The position numbers were made by a program, and so were the translations under genes. Source: Diprion similis (lineage: Eukaryota; Arthropoda; Insecta; Hymenoptera; Diprionidae). From it: a DNA stretch of 64,000 nt. Below, one piece after another: positions 33,268-44,414 of this stretch (its first letter is position 1; every line of letters begins with the position of its first letter). The DNA lies in NCBI RefSeq assembly GCF_021155765.1, contig NC_060109.1:5357001-5421000 (forward strand), written 5' to 3'. Under the pieces are notes generated by a model, which saw only the letters and a list, made by a program, of their open reading frames with translations, was not told the DNA's origin and did no database searches.

Positions 33268-34152
33268 GGGGGGGAGGTAAGGGTTTCAACGTAAAAAAAA
33301 ACACTTTTTTTGTGAATTTTTTTGAAATTATGGGTTGAGCAAATTAATTGAAACCTTTTTTACATTATTAAGCATACTTTTAACAATATCCTGTAATTTT
33401 TTCATGCAGAAATATTGCAAAACAAGCCGGTGACAGAGCTTATCCCAGAACGTCTCAGAAAAAAAACCATTTGCGGTGTTCACTATATCTCGGTCGAAAA
33501 TTATCTGAAATTAAAATCCGTTAAAATTTAGTCAAAGTATTATCAAATCCTCCCCCCAACGTTCTACGATTATTTTTTTTTTTCATTTAAAAATTTTTGG
33601 TGGCCATCTGAAGCGTAAACTGCTATTTTCCACGAAAAATTCCACCATTTTGTGGGTGGGAAACCCCCCTAATGTTAAAAAAAAATTTTTAACTAAACGT
33701 TGGGGGGAGATATTTTATATGTAGAAAATGTGTACCTAGTTTGGAATGAATCGGTCAAGTAGTTTGTAAATGGCAGTGAACACGGATTTTGAAAAAGTAG
33801 TTTTGAGAAAAACGCGTTTAAAGTTTATTGAGCTAAACAAGTGAAGAAAAAAAGCTCCGTCACCGGCTTGTTTTGCAATATTTTGTCTACATGACAAAAT
33901 TACAGAATATTGTTAAAAGTGTGCTTAATAATGTACAAGAGGTTTCAATAAATTTGCTCAATCCATTCTTTCAAAAAAAATTCACGAAAAAAGTGTTTTT
34001 TTTACGCCGAAACCCTCCCCCCCCCCCCCCGCCACTTCAAGAGTTTTGCTCAGATCGACTTAAAATTTTGAGAATATAGTCTTGAAATGTTTAACAATAA
34101 GATGAGACAAAAAAAAATTCGATTTTTCGAAAGTGTAAACCCTTACCCCCCC
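33268..34152. mobile_element. 885-bp TTAA-flanked MITE inside a gene 2 exon
   Basis: TTAA is duplicated at 33264-33267 and 34153-34156. The inverted ends are GGGGGGGAGGTAAGGGTTT and AAACCCTTACCCCCCC. Inner arms (about 33300-33450 and 33860-34015) are also inverted: GCAAAACAAGCCGGTGACAG against CGTCACCGGCTTGTTTTGC. TTAA targeting points to a piggyBac- or Kolobok-type parent. Removing it with one TTAA leaves the exon in phase. Confidence 0.88.
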
Positions 34153-34917
34153 TTAAAAGAAAATACCAACGCTATCAATAACTTGTGTGCAGCAATTAAA
34201 AACGGTACTGTTGACACCAGTTCCAAGCCAAAGACATTCTCAGGGACTAATTTTGAACTGCCTTTCAAAACGCTTGAAGATTTCGAAAATTTTGACAATA
34301 AACCGAAGGATCCGAAGTATCAACAGCATTGTGTAAGTTTTGTTGGAAATTCTCAATGACAAAAATATATACTGTGATATATTTTCAGCCTCTTGCACAG
34401 TAGTTGTTATATAAGAGTAAATTTCCTAAATAATATCATCGCTACTTTACATTACACGTCCATTTTTCTAAGCTGCCTCGTTACTGTTCTACATCGATCG
34501 TGAGAATCGCGTCACAAAGAGTGTAACAAACATATTGAAACAATTTGTTGGTCGCAACATCTGTATGAATTTCACAGCTGTAAAACAGATGGAGACCAAA
34601 GAGGTTTTTGAAGATACAAAATTTCCTAATGCCATGTTTGGTATGTTCATAAAATATACCTTTTGGAACTATTTTTTAGTACAATCCAGACTTCAACACA
34701 TAGATATCTAAAAAATTTGATAATTTTCTTTTCAAAGTTTGTTACGGATCATCATACGGATAACCAAGGAAAGCCGATTTCTGGAAAATATTTTTTTCAC
34801 TGCTTGGGTCAAGCAATTGTCAATTCCGAAGACTGGGATGAAGGTTGGATAGAAAGAGCGAAAGAAGAAAAAGCCAAGAGGGAGGAAAAGATTCGAGAAG
34901 GAATGGCAGATGAGTGA

Positions 34918-36619
34918 TACAGTGTTATGGGCTGGGTTGGCTGATGACCAAACCACTCAAAAATATAACGCTTGGCTCGGACTAGTTCTCCCGGATGGTG
35001 AATTATTTGAATTTTGATGTCGTTTTCCGTCTTGGTTGAACCGACTTTGATAATAAAATGGTCACTTACCTTTTGCTGGTGACCGTTGATTCGGGCTATG
35101 TGGGCGGCTCTGCGTGTTCGGCCGGTGGTGAGATCAGTACAAAGTTACTGATCGTTTAACTTATATTATGCGTTGAAGGTAATTAATTGTTTAACTCGCA
35201 ATGTAGGTTTAACACACGAATATTTGTTTATTCAATTTAGGTTTAACACACGAGTATTTGTTTATTCAAATTAAGTTTAAAGAAAATGCTTATAATGATT
35301 TTGATTATAAAAAGATGAAAGATTTAAATGTTAAGTCACGGAATTCCCTTTTAGCACTTTGGTTTGTTAAATTAAATAAAATAAAAGACCTTTTGAATTT
35401 CTAACAGATTATCTGGTCTGATTGATCTGCCTAAAACTGAGAGAACGATTTCTTGTTGAAGACTGTTAATAACTGAGAAGATATATTAGAAAATAAAGCC
35501 TGAGAATGAGACTTGAGAAAATGAGAATTGCGCATGAGCAATGAGCAATGAATGTCTTGAAAAAACTAAGAGCTGCTTCTTCTTGTTGAAGACTGGCTGA
35601 CGAAAATGTAACGACTGCTTGACGACCATCTCACGACTGACTGTTTAGAAAACTGAGAATTGAGAATTGAGAGAAACTACTTCCTGATTGGTTCCCAGCA
35701 TTTTTGAGAGAGCTGCCCAATAAAGAAGTCTTGATAATAGTTTGAGTTCTCCATTCGCCCTTAACTACCCCCGCCCTTTGGGTACGGTGTAGGATGCAAA
35801 ACTATCTTAACTAATCCCGCCTCTTCCATGCATGCGGGTGGGAATTGCCGTGCTTGTTTTGGTACATTGGTAAAAATATCCTATTGTATGTTCGGGACGA
35901 CCTTGTCCAAACAGACACTTCAAAAATGGCTACATGGATTTTAATCCGTTGCACGTGCTTGCCAGATTCTGCATACCTGGAAATATCAGGAAGCGATTTC
36001 CGCTCATCTGGCTACTCTTAGAGAGTTTGTATATACTAGTCTGTTTAGGTAAGGATTATCCCGTAACATTATTTAATGAGTAAGATTATTATAAGCTGAG
36101 GGTGGTTATTTCCCAGAGCCGTAAAAAGTGATAAAGAAAGCCGTATGCATACAATGTATACGGAGACTCAAAAATAGAAAATATAAATGAATTTAATCGT
36201 AACTGAAAGGTAATCAAAGTAAAACTAATGAATAGGCGCAGAGGGCATCGAGGATGTGACAACAGTAATACAGATGAGTGATATAGATATAAAGTTCATG
36301 AGAAACGATGAACATGTAGCAAGGCTGTTTGAATATAATAGTTAATATTTTTCTAGTCCAGTTATATTTTGTCATAGTAGTTTTATTTCTATATGGCATG
36401 GTGCTTCGTTGAAAATTCTTTTTTACGTTTTCATCGTTGTATTCAGAATATTTTCATGCCATGTTATAAGCATATATCGATATTTTTGCATCATATTTTT
36501 CGGTCTCTATCAGTCATATGGTCATTTTTTTCGGGTGGGGGGGGGGGGGGGGGGGGGGGTACGGCCCGGTTCTCATTTGGGTTGTTTTTGAATGTCTTCG
36601 CGAACACCCCCAAACAGTA
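34918..36619. other. Non-coding stretch after gene 2
   Basis: It includes a near-tandem 33-bp repeat (TAGGTTTAACACACGA...TATTTGTTTATTCAA at 35205 and 35239) and several GAGAATTGAGA runs near 35640-35670. It holds no gene I can recognise and is probably old repeat debris. Confidence 0.45.
36537..36559 (+). repeat. Uninterrupted G run of 23 bases
   Basis: A poly(G) tract in AT-rich surroundings. G runs are also clustered at 9895-9920 in the family 2 copy. Confidence 0.9.
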
Positions 36620-36986
36620 ATCATATTATGTAGAAAAAAAAAATCAGGTTAAATCTGAAAAAAATTTCACATAACTCTAAGTTGCCCCGCCAAGCAGTTT
36701 AATTTGTATATAGAAAAATGCATGCATTAGAATTTTTTTTAGCAAGCTGTTTATTACTTCGAAACTATACATTATCGAAACATTTCCAGTAACCATTTTG
36801 CAGGAAGTTTAATGCTCCATAAAACTGATCTCTTGTAAAATTTTCGTCAATCTAATATTTATCACGGAAACAATGAACGCTTCGCTAAGACGTAATAAAT
36901 ATTAGATTTAAAAAATTTTTACACGAGATTTTTTATGTAGCATCAAATTTCTTATAGAATGGCATGATTACATTTTTTTTATAATA

Positions 36987-38768
36987 TGTAACGAGATCAC
37001 GCTGAGCCGACCAGTCGTGGGACTCGCGCATGTAAACTGCTAAGTTTGGCAGCTGTCAAACTTACATCCCCCCTCCTAAGTTACACACGCAGGTGTGGAG
37101 GATGGGAAGTAAGGGATTAATTTACTAGCGTGGAAAATGTTGGATTCATTTTTTTTCCACTGTCCATGATAAATATCAGATCTGATATGTTCTTTTGTAT
37201 TTTGTAAGGACCTACTCTAATGGGATCTAATTTCCCTCCATTTAATTTGCTGCTATTCTGTATGTATACTGAATCTCCTTCCTCATATTTCATCACTACT
37301 GAATTTTTATCATAGTATTTTTTATTTTGTTCATGTATTTTCTTCGAATTTTCACATGCTATCTTTCTATTATTTTCTAGATTGTCTTTATTGTTTTCAT
37401 TTAGTTTTTCCGGTAGCATAAAATCGTCTATTCCAGTTAGTAAGTATTTTGGAGTAAAACCCGTCGAACTATGAATTGTATTATTGTATTCCTTCACACA
37501 TTTTTGTGCTAATACAGACCGTGGTCGGTTTCTTTCATTATAAACCTTACATCTTATTCTATTTATCAAAGTTTGGTTGGATTTCTCATTCAAACCATTA
37601 GAGAAAGCACAATCAACTGCGGTGAAAATTAAATTCATCTTTTCTGATTTTAAATATTGTTTGAATTCTCTCGAGTTTATACCTCCATATTGGTCTGTTA
37701 ACAACGTTTCTACGCCGTGTTTATTTTTTATCGATTTTACCAATTTTATGAAGTCTGGCACTTTGAGTTTTCGAAGTTTCGATGAACGCAAAACTTGTGA
37801 AGTGATCAACAATTAGATGTTAGTATTTCTTTGTACTTCTATTTCCTGCAAAACCTCCTATTGTGTCCAGAGAAATTATTTCGAATGGTTTTTGCGCGGG
37901 TCCTAATTGTGAAAGCGGAGCTTTGTAATTCGCAATTCTGGATTTATTTTTTATACATGTCTCACATGTGCGGCATATTATTTTTATATGTTTATGCATA
38001 TTCTTAAAATAAAATTTTCTTGTTATCGTTAGTGTCAATTGTTTTACTCCCACATGTCTCTGTTTTTCATGCACGGTTTTCATTAATTCAGTGCCGAATT
38101 CTTCGGTTATCGAAATTTTCCTCTTATTATTTAAAGTTCTGTAAATTATGTTATTCTCAATATCATACTTTTCGTCTATTTTCAGTTGCATTTGGTTGTT
38201 GATTATATCGGTTACGTTAATAAAATTTACAAGTTTGACTATCGAATGTTCACCGCCACTTTCCCGTTCCTGTAGGACTGGATTTCTAGATAGGCAGTCT
38301 GCTTCCAGATACTCTTTACCTCCAGCCCTCACATTTCAAAATTCTTCATTTGAAAAATCAATGCATTCCATACCGAAAAATATGGTTTTGGAAAAATTTA
38401 ACGGAAAAAACTTTAACAACAGGAGCCAGTCGCTGATAAACTATGCTGCGTCATAGTCGCACTTCGTGAATATCGTAGAATATCTTTAATACCGTCAATT
38501 TGTGTTGATTTAGGTAAGACCTATATAGTTGTATAAGTTATATATTGTACTAAGTGTTTTCTTTGATTATAGTGATTTTTCACTGCAACAACACGTGTTG
38601 GTTGTCTCATCCTGTCAAACGATCATAATTGTTAAGTCTCTACGACGGAGACTTACAAATCAACTGGACTCGAGACGAGCCAGTCGCTTGTAACGAGACC
38701 ACGCTGAGCCGACCAGTCGTGGGACTCGCGCATATAGACGGCTAAGTTTGGGAGCAGTCAAACTTACA
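36987..38768 (-). mobile_element. Mini-gypsy (element C) with 80-bp LTRs
   Basis: Direct repeats 36987-37066 and 38689-38768 (80 bp each, about 90% identical) both run TGTAAC to CTTACA. On the minus strand a purine tract AGGAGGGGGGA lies directly before the 3' LTR, as expected for a polypurine tract. The interior encodes only the end of RNase H and integrase on the minus strand, so it is an internal deletion. No clear TSD was seen. Confidence 0.8.
37117..38332 (-). pseudogene. gypsy integrase of element C
   Basis: Minus-strand frames show the RNase H end (EADCLSRNP), the HHCC-type zinc region (HEKQRHVG ... CRTCETC), Asp in EIISLDTIGG, Asp in ETLLTDQYGG and Glu in FSNGLNEKSNQTLINR. The C-terminal region is SVYIQNSSKLNGGKLDPIRV and GPYKIQ (GPY-type). 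A TAA at about 37820 and a frameshift near 37760 interrupt it. The sequence is unlike elements A and B. Confidence 0.9.
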
Positions 38769-38934
38769 ATTATGTAGTTTCAAAGTAATACATCGTTTTC
38801 TGGAAAAGGGTTCAAAATCATAAATTTCTCCACATAAAAATTCGACTGCTTGGCGGGGTGTGTTAGAGTTATCGGAAATTTTTTTAGATTTAGCCTGATT
38901 TTTTTTTATATAACATGATTACTCAAGAGAAATG

Positions 38935-39060
38935 TAATTTTGAATATTAATTGGTTGACTTGAAAAATTAACGACGGAGCCAGGAATCGAACCTGGCATC
39001 TAGAGATGCTATACCGGAGACTTACTCCAATAGACCACCTAGCCGCCCTGACCTCAGTGT
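38935..39060 (-). repeat. tRNA-derived SINE-like copy
   Basis: The minus strand has a T-arm CCAGGTTCGATTCCTGG (box B) and a preceding region with GGTGGTCTATTGG. The acceptor and anticodon stems do not form a good tRNA. The downstream tail (GTCGTTAATTTTTCAAGTCA) recurs at 56680-56740, so it is a dispersed SINE rather than a tRNA gene. Confidence 0.65.
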
Positions 39061-39135
39061 CATTAATTTCTCTCATCAACCTGTGTATTCGAAAATTTAA
39101 TTTTCGTGTGCCGTATTATATATATATATATATAT

Positions 39136-41801
39136 TGTAACGTGGTATTTCAGAATGGCTCGTTACAAGGCTAAAAATCTAAAGGAAACGACCGAAAACG
39201 CGTCCCTGGCGGGGTACTCCAAGCAAGCTCGATACGATATAGGCGAAAAATACTAGTTACTAATATTTTCTGTACAAATTTTGTAATCCCGCGCTTCGGC
39301 GCAAGCTAAACAGGTACCGCGACCACGATCATCGAGGGATCAACACGTTTCTTTGATTCACCGAGGGATCGACAACTACCGAAAACTACAGTTCCAGCTA
39401 CCGACGAATTCAACTACCGTTTCGTAATCATGAATCTCCCGCACAACTTCGAATGCCTACTTTTTCGGATGCCGTAAGTTCGACATTAAGGGCAGACCGC
39501 AGCCTGTCGTCCACCGACTTACCGGCCAGGAGCCGGACCGAACCCAAAACACTACGTCCAAAGTTGATAAAGCCCTCGTCCTGAGGATCGACGCAGCCTC
39601 CCTGTCAATAAGGGCTACAATCATTGTGAGTCATGGTCCACGGACGATGAGGTGCTGTAAGCCGCCGTGTGACTGCATGGTCTTCGTGATATATCGTGGG
39701 CAGTTGGCCACTGCCTAGACGACGAAGCCGGTGGAGGCAAACAATGCGGAGTTGCACTCCATCCGGTAACCTTCCGGAGGTAGCCTACGTACCTGCCTTC
39801 GTGGAGGGAACCCCCAATGACAGGCAACCTGGACCGTACGACGCAGCAGACGAAGAAAAGTACGTGTGATGTCAACTACGCTCATCTAGCGGTAATCGTC
39901 GATAACGCGTAGCCGATATTCGCCAGAGGGATGACCCAATTATGGTGGGGATTGAATGACCACCGAAGGGGAAGAAGAATCACCTGACGACACCGGCGAG
40001 ATCGCTGATCCGGACTCCGAACTCTGCCTATTCTACGCTCAACCCGCCAGGAGACGGCTTCGAATATTACTCTCGTTACTTTAGACTTCCTTCAACTTTC
40101 CGTATTCTTCCTCTATCTTTCCTGTTCCTTCTTATCGCTATCGCTACCGTTTATCTTTTTCGCACCCACTATCGTTTGAATATTAGCTTCTTTCCTTTCC
40201 CGTAACTTCAGCTCCTTCCTTCTTGCGCTTTAGCTAAGTTTATTTCAAATATAAAATCAGTGTTGAATACCGTCGACGACTAAGGTAAGGCTTTTGCCTC
40301 TGTATGGTACCGTTACAAAGTTGCTCTAATTTCTGTTTCTCTTATCGTATCTTAATTATCGTTTTGGTTGCATCGAATGATGCCAGTATCTTTGTGAATC
40401 ATGGTCCACGGACATTGAGGTGCTGTAAGCCGCCGTGCGACTGCATGATTTCGTTTCGTAATTAATTTCCGAAAACTATCGTGAGCGACCTCGTAACTAC
40501 CGAATATCTTTTGTATTTCTGAATTTTCTTTGCTTGATGCTTATCTTTTGTATCTCTAATTTTCTTTGCTTCTCGTAATTTTATGCTAGAAACGCTTGTG
40601 TAATTTCTACTGTCTATCGCTATCGCTATCTTTACTTTTCTTACTAGTATTGCCTATCGCTTTGTATCGTATCGCTTGTTTTATATTATTTGCTTTGTGC
40701 GTGAAATTTCATATCGTATATTGAGCTACTTGGAGTACAGCTGAGCGTAGATTAAGCCGCTGAATACTACCGCACCTTTGTTTTCTATCGCTTATATTGA
40801 TTTACATTTCTTATTACCTTGTAATATTTTCTTGTTTCCCGAATATCGTACTTCTGTGTTATCTTAAGTTGCTTATCGTAACCAGGTGTATTTAGTGTAT
40901 TATTTTTACTCTGCAATCCCTTCTCTAAGCCTCTCAATCTTGTATAACTTTTGTATTTTCTCTCGTTATCGTAATTTCGAATTTCCTTGTTAATTTAATA
41001 TCGTAATTTTGACTGTTGTAATTATCAAATCGCTTGCTGTGAATAATTCTTCCGTATAAGCTTCCGATATTTGTGAATCGTATATCACTGTCAATCTTTC
41101 TCGCTAATTACCATTTGTCGTAATTTAAATAGTATTTTCTTGTCACTATAGTTCTAAGCTACCGTCAATTCCGTCAACTACCGATTTTCGCTAAAGTTTC
41201 ACTCTTGCTTTAATGTAACAATTCTCGTAGTGCCGCTTCTGAAATTTGGGTAAGATCACGTCGCCCAGTGACGTCTAGTTTGAGTAGACTTTTTGCATTA
41301 TATCGCTTCTCTCGACCTACGATTAATTTCTTTTGCCAACTATTATTTTGTGCGAATTATCGCTTAGCTTCTTTAACCGAAGATCTTGTAAATCACTCTC
41401 GTTGACTAAATATCTTTTGTTAACTTTCTGTAACAAATTGACTACTCTACCGCTTATGAACTGATCAATAATATACGACTGATTGGCTTGTTAATTTGCT
41501 TGACTCGAGCTTATTTCTTGATCTCTTTATTTTCCTTATTTCCGTAACTGTTGTAACTGCCTTTGGATACCACCACTCTACCAGTTCGTGTGAGTACCTG
41601 AGCCTAGCCAGCCATACAACGGGTTCTCTAATTATTATTATCGTATCGTATCTTTTCCTTTCCTCTAAAAATTGACGCTGAAGCGTCTGGCGCCCAACGA
41701 GTATCTTTTCGTATCTTAAATATCGTATCGAATAATTGGAGAATCGCGCCAAAGTGTTAACGGTAAGTCCTCGTCCGAGGGTAACAGAATTTAGCGTCAC
41801 A
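39136..41801 (+). mobile_element. TG...CA element (family 1), 2.67 kb
   Basis: Starts TGTAACGTGG and ends GCGTCACA, flanked by ATAT. No second LTR and no gag-pol are present, so it is solo-LTR-like. A 57-bp block (GAATCATGGTCCACGGAC type) occurs twice, at 39624 and 40392. The 3' half is rich in TATCGCTATCG-type words. It carries the hairpin/tRNA-Lys-like motif near its 3' end. Confidence 0.8.
41674..41698 (+). other. Hairpin plus tRNA-Lys-like motif in family 1
   Basis: Stem GACGC/GCGTC with loop TGAA, followed at once by TGGCGCCCAAC. It lies 103 bp from the 3' end at 41801. Confidence 0.85.
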
Positions 41802-41829
41802 ATATATATATATATATATATATGTATAT

Positions 41830-43844
41830 TGTAACGGGCTTTTTACTTCACCCGGGGGAAAGCGGGGTCGGCACAGAGGCTCGTTTACAAAAATGGCGTT
41901 GACCAACACGGCAATAGAAAGATGAAAAAAAAATAAAGATTGACGGCACTGCAGAACAGGTGTTGGGCGCCAGGCTCGAGAGAGCCGTAAGAGAATACAC
42001 TCTTATCAGATTCGAAATTTACCGTCCAATAGCATTCGTTCGCCGACTCGAACGGCGAACCAAACTCACACCACCAAATCTCCAAGCGAAACTATAGCAG
42101 GGGCAAGCACACACAAAAACAGCCGACTAGCTAGCGGTAAGGGGATCGTGGGCGCGAAGGTAAAATAGTATAGATGATAATCGAATGATTATAGATGTAA
42201 TTACCAGCGTTTATTAACAATCAGTGCCGTTACGGCAAGGCAGAAGGCAACAGGCAATAAAATATTTACACGGCAAGCGGTCTTATCGGTGGCGGTACGC
42301 TTCGATACAATGCAAAAATAAATAAAAATAAAACAAAATAGCATAAAATATAACACAGCAACAAAATTAAACAAGTCAATAGAACACGGCAAAATCAAGC
42401 AGTATAAGCTAGAAGCGACGAGCGGCAAGCGACCAAGATAAGCGAATAATAAGCGGCAGAAAATCAGTAACAATTCAATAACTCATGCGACTACAGACTC
42501 GTGGTGAAGCAAGTTCGTTAACAATTTCAAAACTCAAAACAAGGCAGAACAATTCTAAAAAACAAGCTTGCTAACAATCTAACAGTTTCACAAACACGAG
42601 ATAATCCTCCTTCACTTTTTCTATATTATCGGCACGGTCGCCTGTCGCTGCTTGACAGTGGTAGTTACGCTCGGCAACGACGGCACGGGCGCACACACTC
42701 ACTCACAGATTCTCTCTCTCTCTCACACTCACGTACTTGGTACGCGGCCGGGAAGCGGCACGGTACACGATCTATTACAAAGTATACGCTACAATAAAGC
42801 GGCAAAAGATTACCGGATGAACAACCAGAGTATCTTATCGTAATTAGAATAAATCAAGGTAGCAATTAAAATCAGAAATACAATTGAATAGAAAAGCTTA
42901 GCTACCACGAGGCTCGCGGGCTTTCACACAAAATGGCCGATCAAAGCCGGCCGGCAACCTGTTACAGAGGGAAAAATGGCCTGAGGCCGTTGAGAACCTA
43001 TAGCGAGCGAGATTCGTGGTAACGGCAGCCTACCTTTTCACGGCAAAGAGCTCCGTCAGTGATCCGGAGAACGGCAATTCCTCGTCCACACAACTCGCAG
43101 AAAAGAAAGCGACAGATTAGCGTACTAAATTATTTTCAAAGCGGTTAACACAACTGCTACGTGGGCACCAGCGAAACGGATAGCAGCGCAGCGCAAGGGA
43201 GAGTGAGGTGGCCGCCGGCCCTCGGCGATCGCGATCCCGCGGTGGCGCTACGGGGGGGGATGATAAGTAGATTGGCGAGAGACCGGCGGGAGCCTAGGCA
43301 GCCGGTCTGTTCGCCGCGCTGTGCTGCGTGTTGCGAGGGTGGTCTGGCGAAGGCGGAAATGTCCTGTCGGCATCGGCGAGCCCAGGGGGAGACTGAGTCC
43401 GGTTATTTGTGGGTGCCGGGTGGCAAGGCCGGTCTTATCGGAGGCTCAGGTGGAGGCAACTCGACCCCTGGGCGGCAGCGGCAGCATGTCCTTGGCGGCA
43501 TCGAGGTCCGAGCAAGCAACAGCGCGACTACTGGGTCCGGAGCTTCGAACTCCGCGCCGGTCGTCCTGTGGTCCCTCGGCGTTTCCCGCGATGGCAGCGC
43601 AGGGTGGTCGTTGGATGGCGTCGGCATTGGCGGCGGCAGTGGTCGCGGCAGTGGCGGTCACCTCAGAGAATGGGTTGGGGGAGTAACAAAAAGCATTAAC
43701 AACAATACATGAATTTTAAAGCTAACTCTGGTTGTTCATTGGCGGCACGGCAGGACTCTCCCTTGCTCTTTAAGAGCGCTTGACGCGGCCGCCTGGGAGT
43801 GGAGGTGCGGGTCGGTGACGGGCTGGTAGACCCGCCACGTCACA
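41830..43844 (-). mobile_element. TG...CA element (family 2, copy b), complete 2.0-kb copy
   Basis: TGTAACGGG at 41830 and ACGTCACA at 43844, flanked by ATAT. It is the reference copy for the split element at 1958-10451. The GC-rich right third (43160-43700) yields several overlapping long frames in all phases; these are composition artefacts. No gag-pol is present. Confidence 0.85.
41962..41986 (-). other. Hairpin plus tRNA-Lys-like motif in family 2 copy b
   Basis: On the minus strand a stem GGCTC/GAGCC (loop TCTC) is followed at once by TGGCGCCCAAC. It lies 132 bp from the minus-strand 3' end at 41830. Confidence 0.85.
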
Positions 43845-43869
43845 ATATATATATATATATATATATATA

Positions 43870-44414
43870 ATACGGCACAGGAAAACAAAAATGTCGAATA
43901 TATATATGAGTCATTCTTTCTCAACGAATGATCCCCTGCTGCCCAAAATTGGTTTGGTCAAATAAAGGTCCATACGGGGTCAATTGAAAGGTCTTGAAGT
44001 CTTCTTTCAAAATCTGAGTGGCATATTCACCGAAACATCATGGCCGATCAAATATGGCCGCCAAAAGCACGTGGTCTGCACTTTTTTCTTACTAAAATGA
44101 TTATAAAACAAGTATCATGAACCCTGTTGAGGTCTGCAACGTCCCAAATGAAAGGACTTGAACTCTACTTCAAAACCTATATCGTAAAAATTTTTTCGTT
44201 ACGGGTAAAATGCAATATGGCGGCTTAGACGAAGTGACAAGTCGCGACTTTTCAAAAATCAATCGGTTTTGATTAAATTTGGTATACAAGGGTTTCTGGG
44301 GTCGCTGACGACAAATCTGAAGTCAGATTTACAAAATTCAACATGGCGGATCCAACATGGCGGACAAAATTTCAAAATATCGAGTCATTTTCACCAAATT
44401 TGGTATACAAGGAT
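43870..44414. other. Non-coding repeat debris with a 120-bp period
   Basis: AAATTTGGTATACAAGG occurs at 44275 and 44395 with similar following words (GTTTCTGGGGTCGC, ATTTTCGGGGCCAC). CATGGCGGA words are also repeated. No gene. Confidence 0.5.

Larger units (their letters stand above)
28241..34917 (+). pseudogene. DUF4806-type spliced gene (gene 2 of the CACTA-like element)
   Basis: Exons readable by frame and splice sites: 28241-28455, about 28495-28703, 28772-28906, 33037-33162, 33220-33267 joined to 34157-34332, 34473-34640 and 34738-34917. Motifs include DINPVPRHWVRYDVDKG, RQQALLEELIKTE, a Ser/Lys-rich linker, LKSLSFEQSLSKISDTLRK, and NFELPFKTLEDFENFDNKP with NRVTKSVTNILKQFVG, which resembles DUF4806. 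Genes of this type accompany the transposase above in insect elements. A stop in the first exon, a 3.5-kb LTR-like insertion between 28906 and 33037, and a MITE inside an exon show it is dead. Confidence 0.65.
36620..38925. repeat. Foldback opened by a mini-gypsy insertion
   Basis: Arms 36620-36780 and about 38770-38925 are inverted (CCCCGCCAAGCAGT on the left, ACTGCTTGGCGGGGTG on the right). The centre contains the short-LTR gypsy. Confidence 0.7.
39112..43869. repeat. TA microsatellite in a palindrome, hit twice
   Basis: TA runs at 39116-39135, 41802-41829 and 43845-43869 are pieces of one original array. Outer flanks are inverted (GTGTGCCGTATTATA on the left, TATAATACGGCACAG on the right). 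Two independent TG...CA elements lie in it. Confidence 0.75.

Noticed and set aside
36537..36559. Poly(G) run as a functional quadruplex or telomere-like signal
   Set aside because: A lone homopolymer near a foldback end; could be simple slippage or assembly artefact. Not telomeric in sequence.
38960..39050. Possible tRNA gene on the minus strand
   Set aside because: The T-arm is good but acceptor and anticodon stems do not pair, and the tail is shared with 56680-56740; better explained as a SINE.
43161..43712. 183-residue Gly/Arg/Ser-rich frame and several overlapping long frames
   Set aside because: The region is GC-rich LTR-like sequence; all six frames are open by composition and the homologous copy at 9827-10300 does not preserve the frame.
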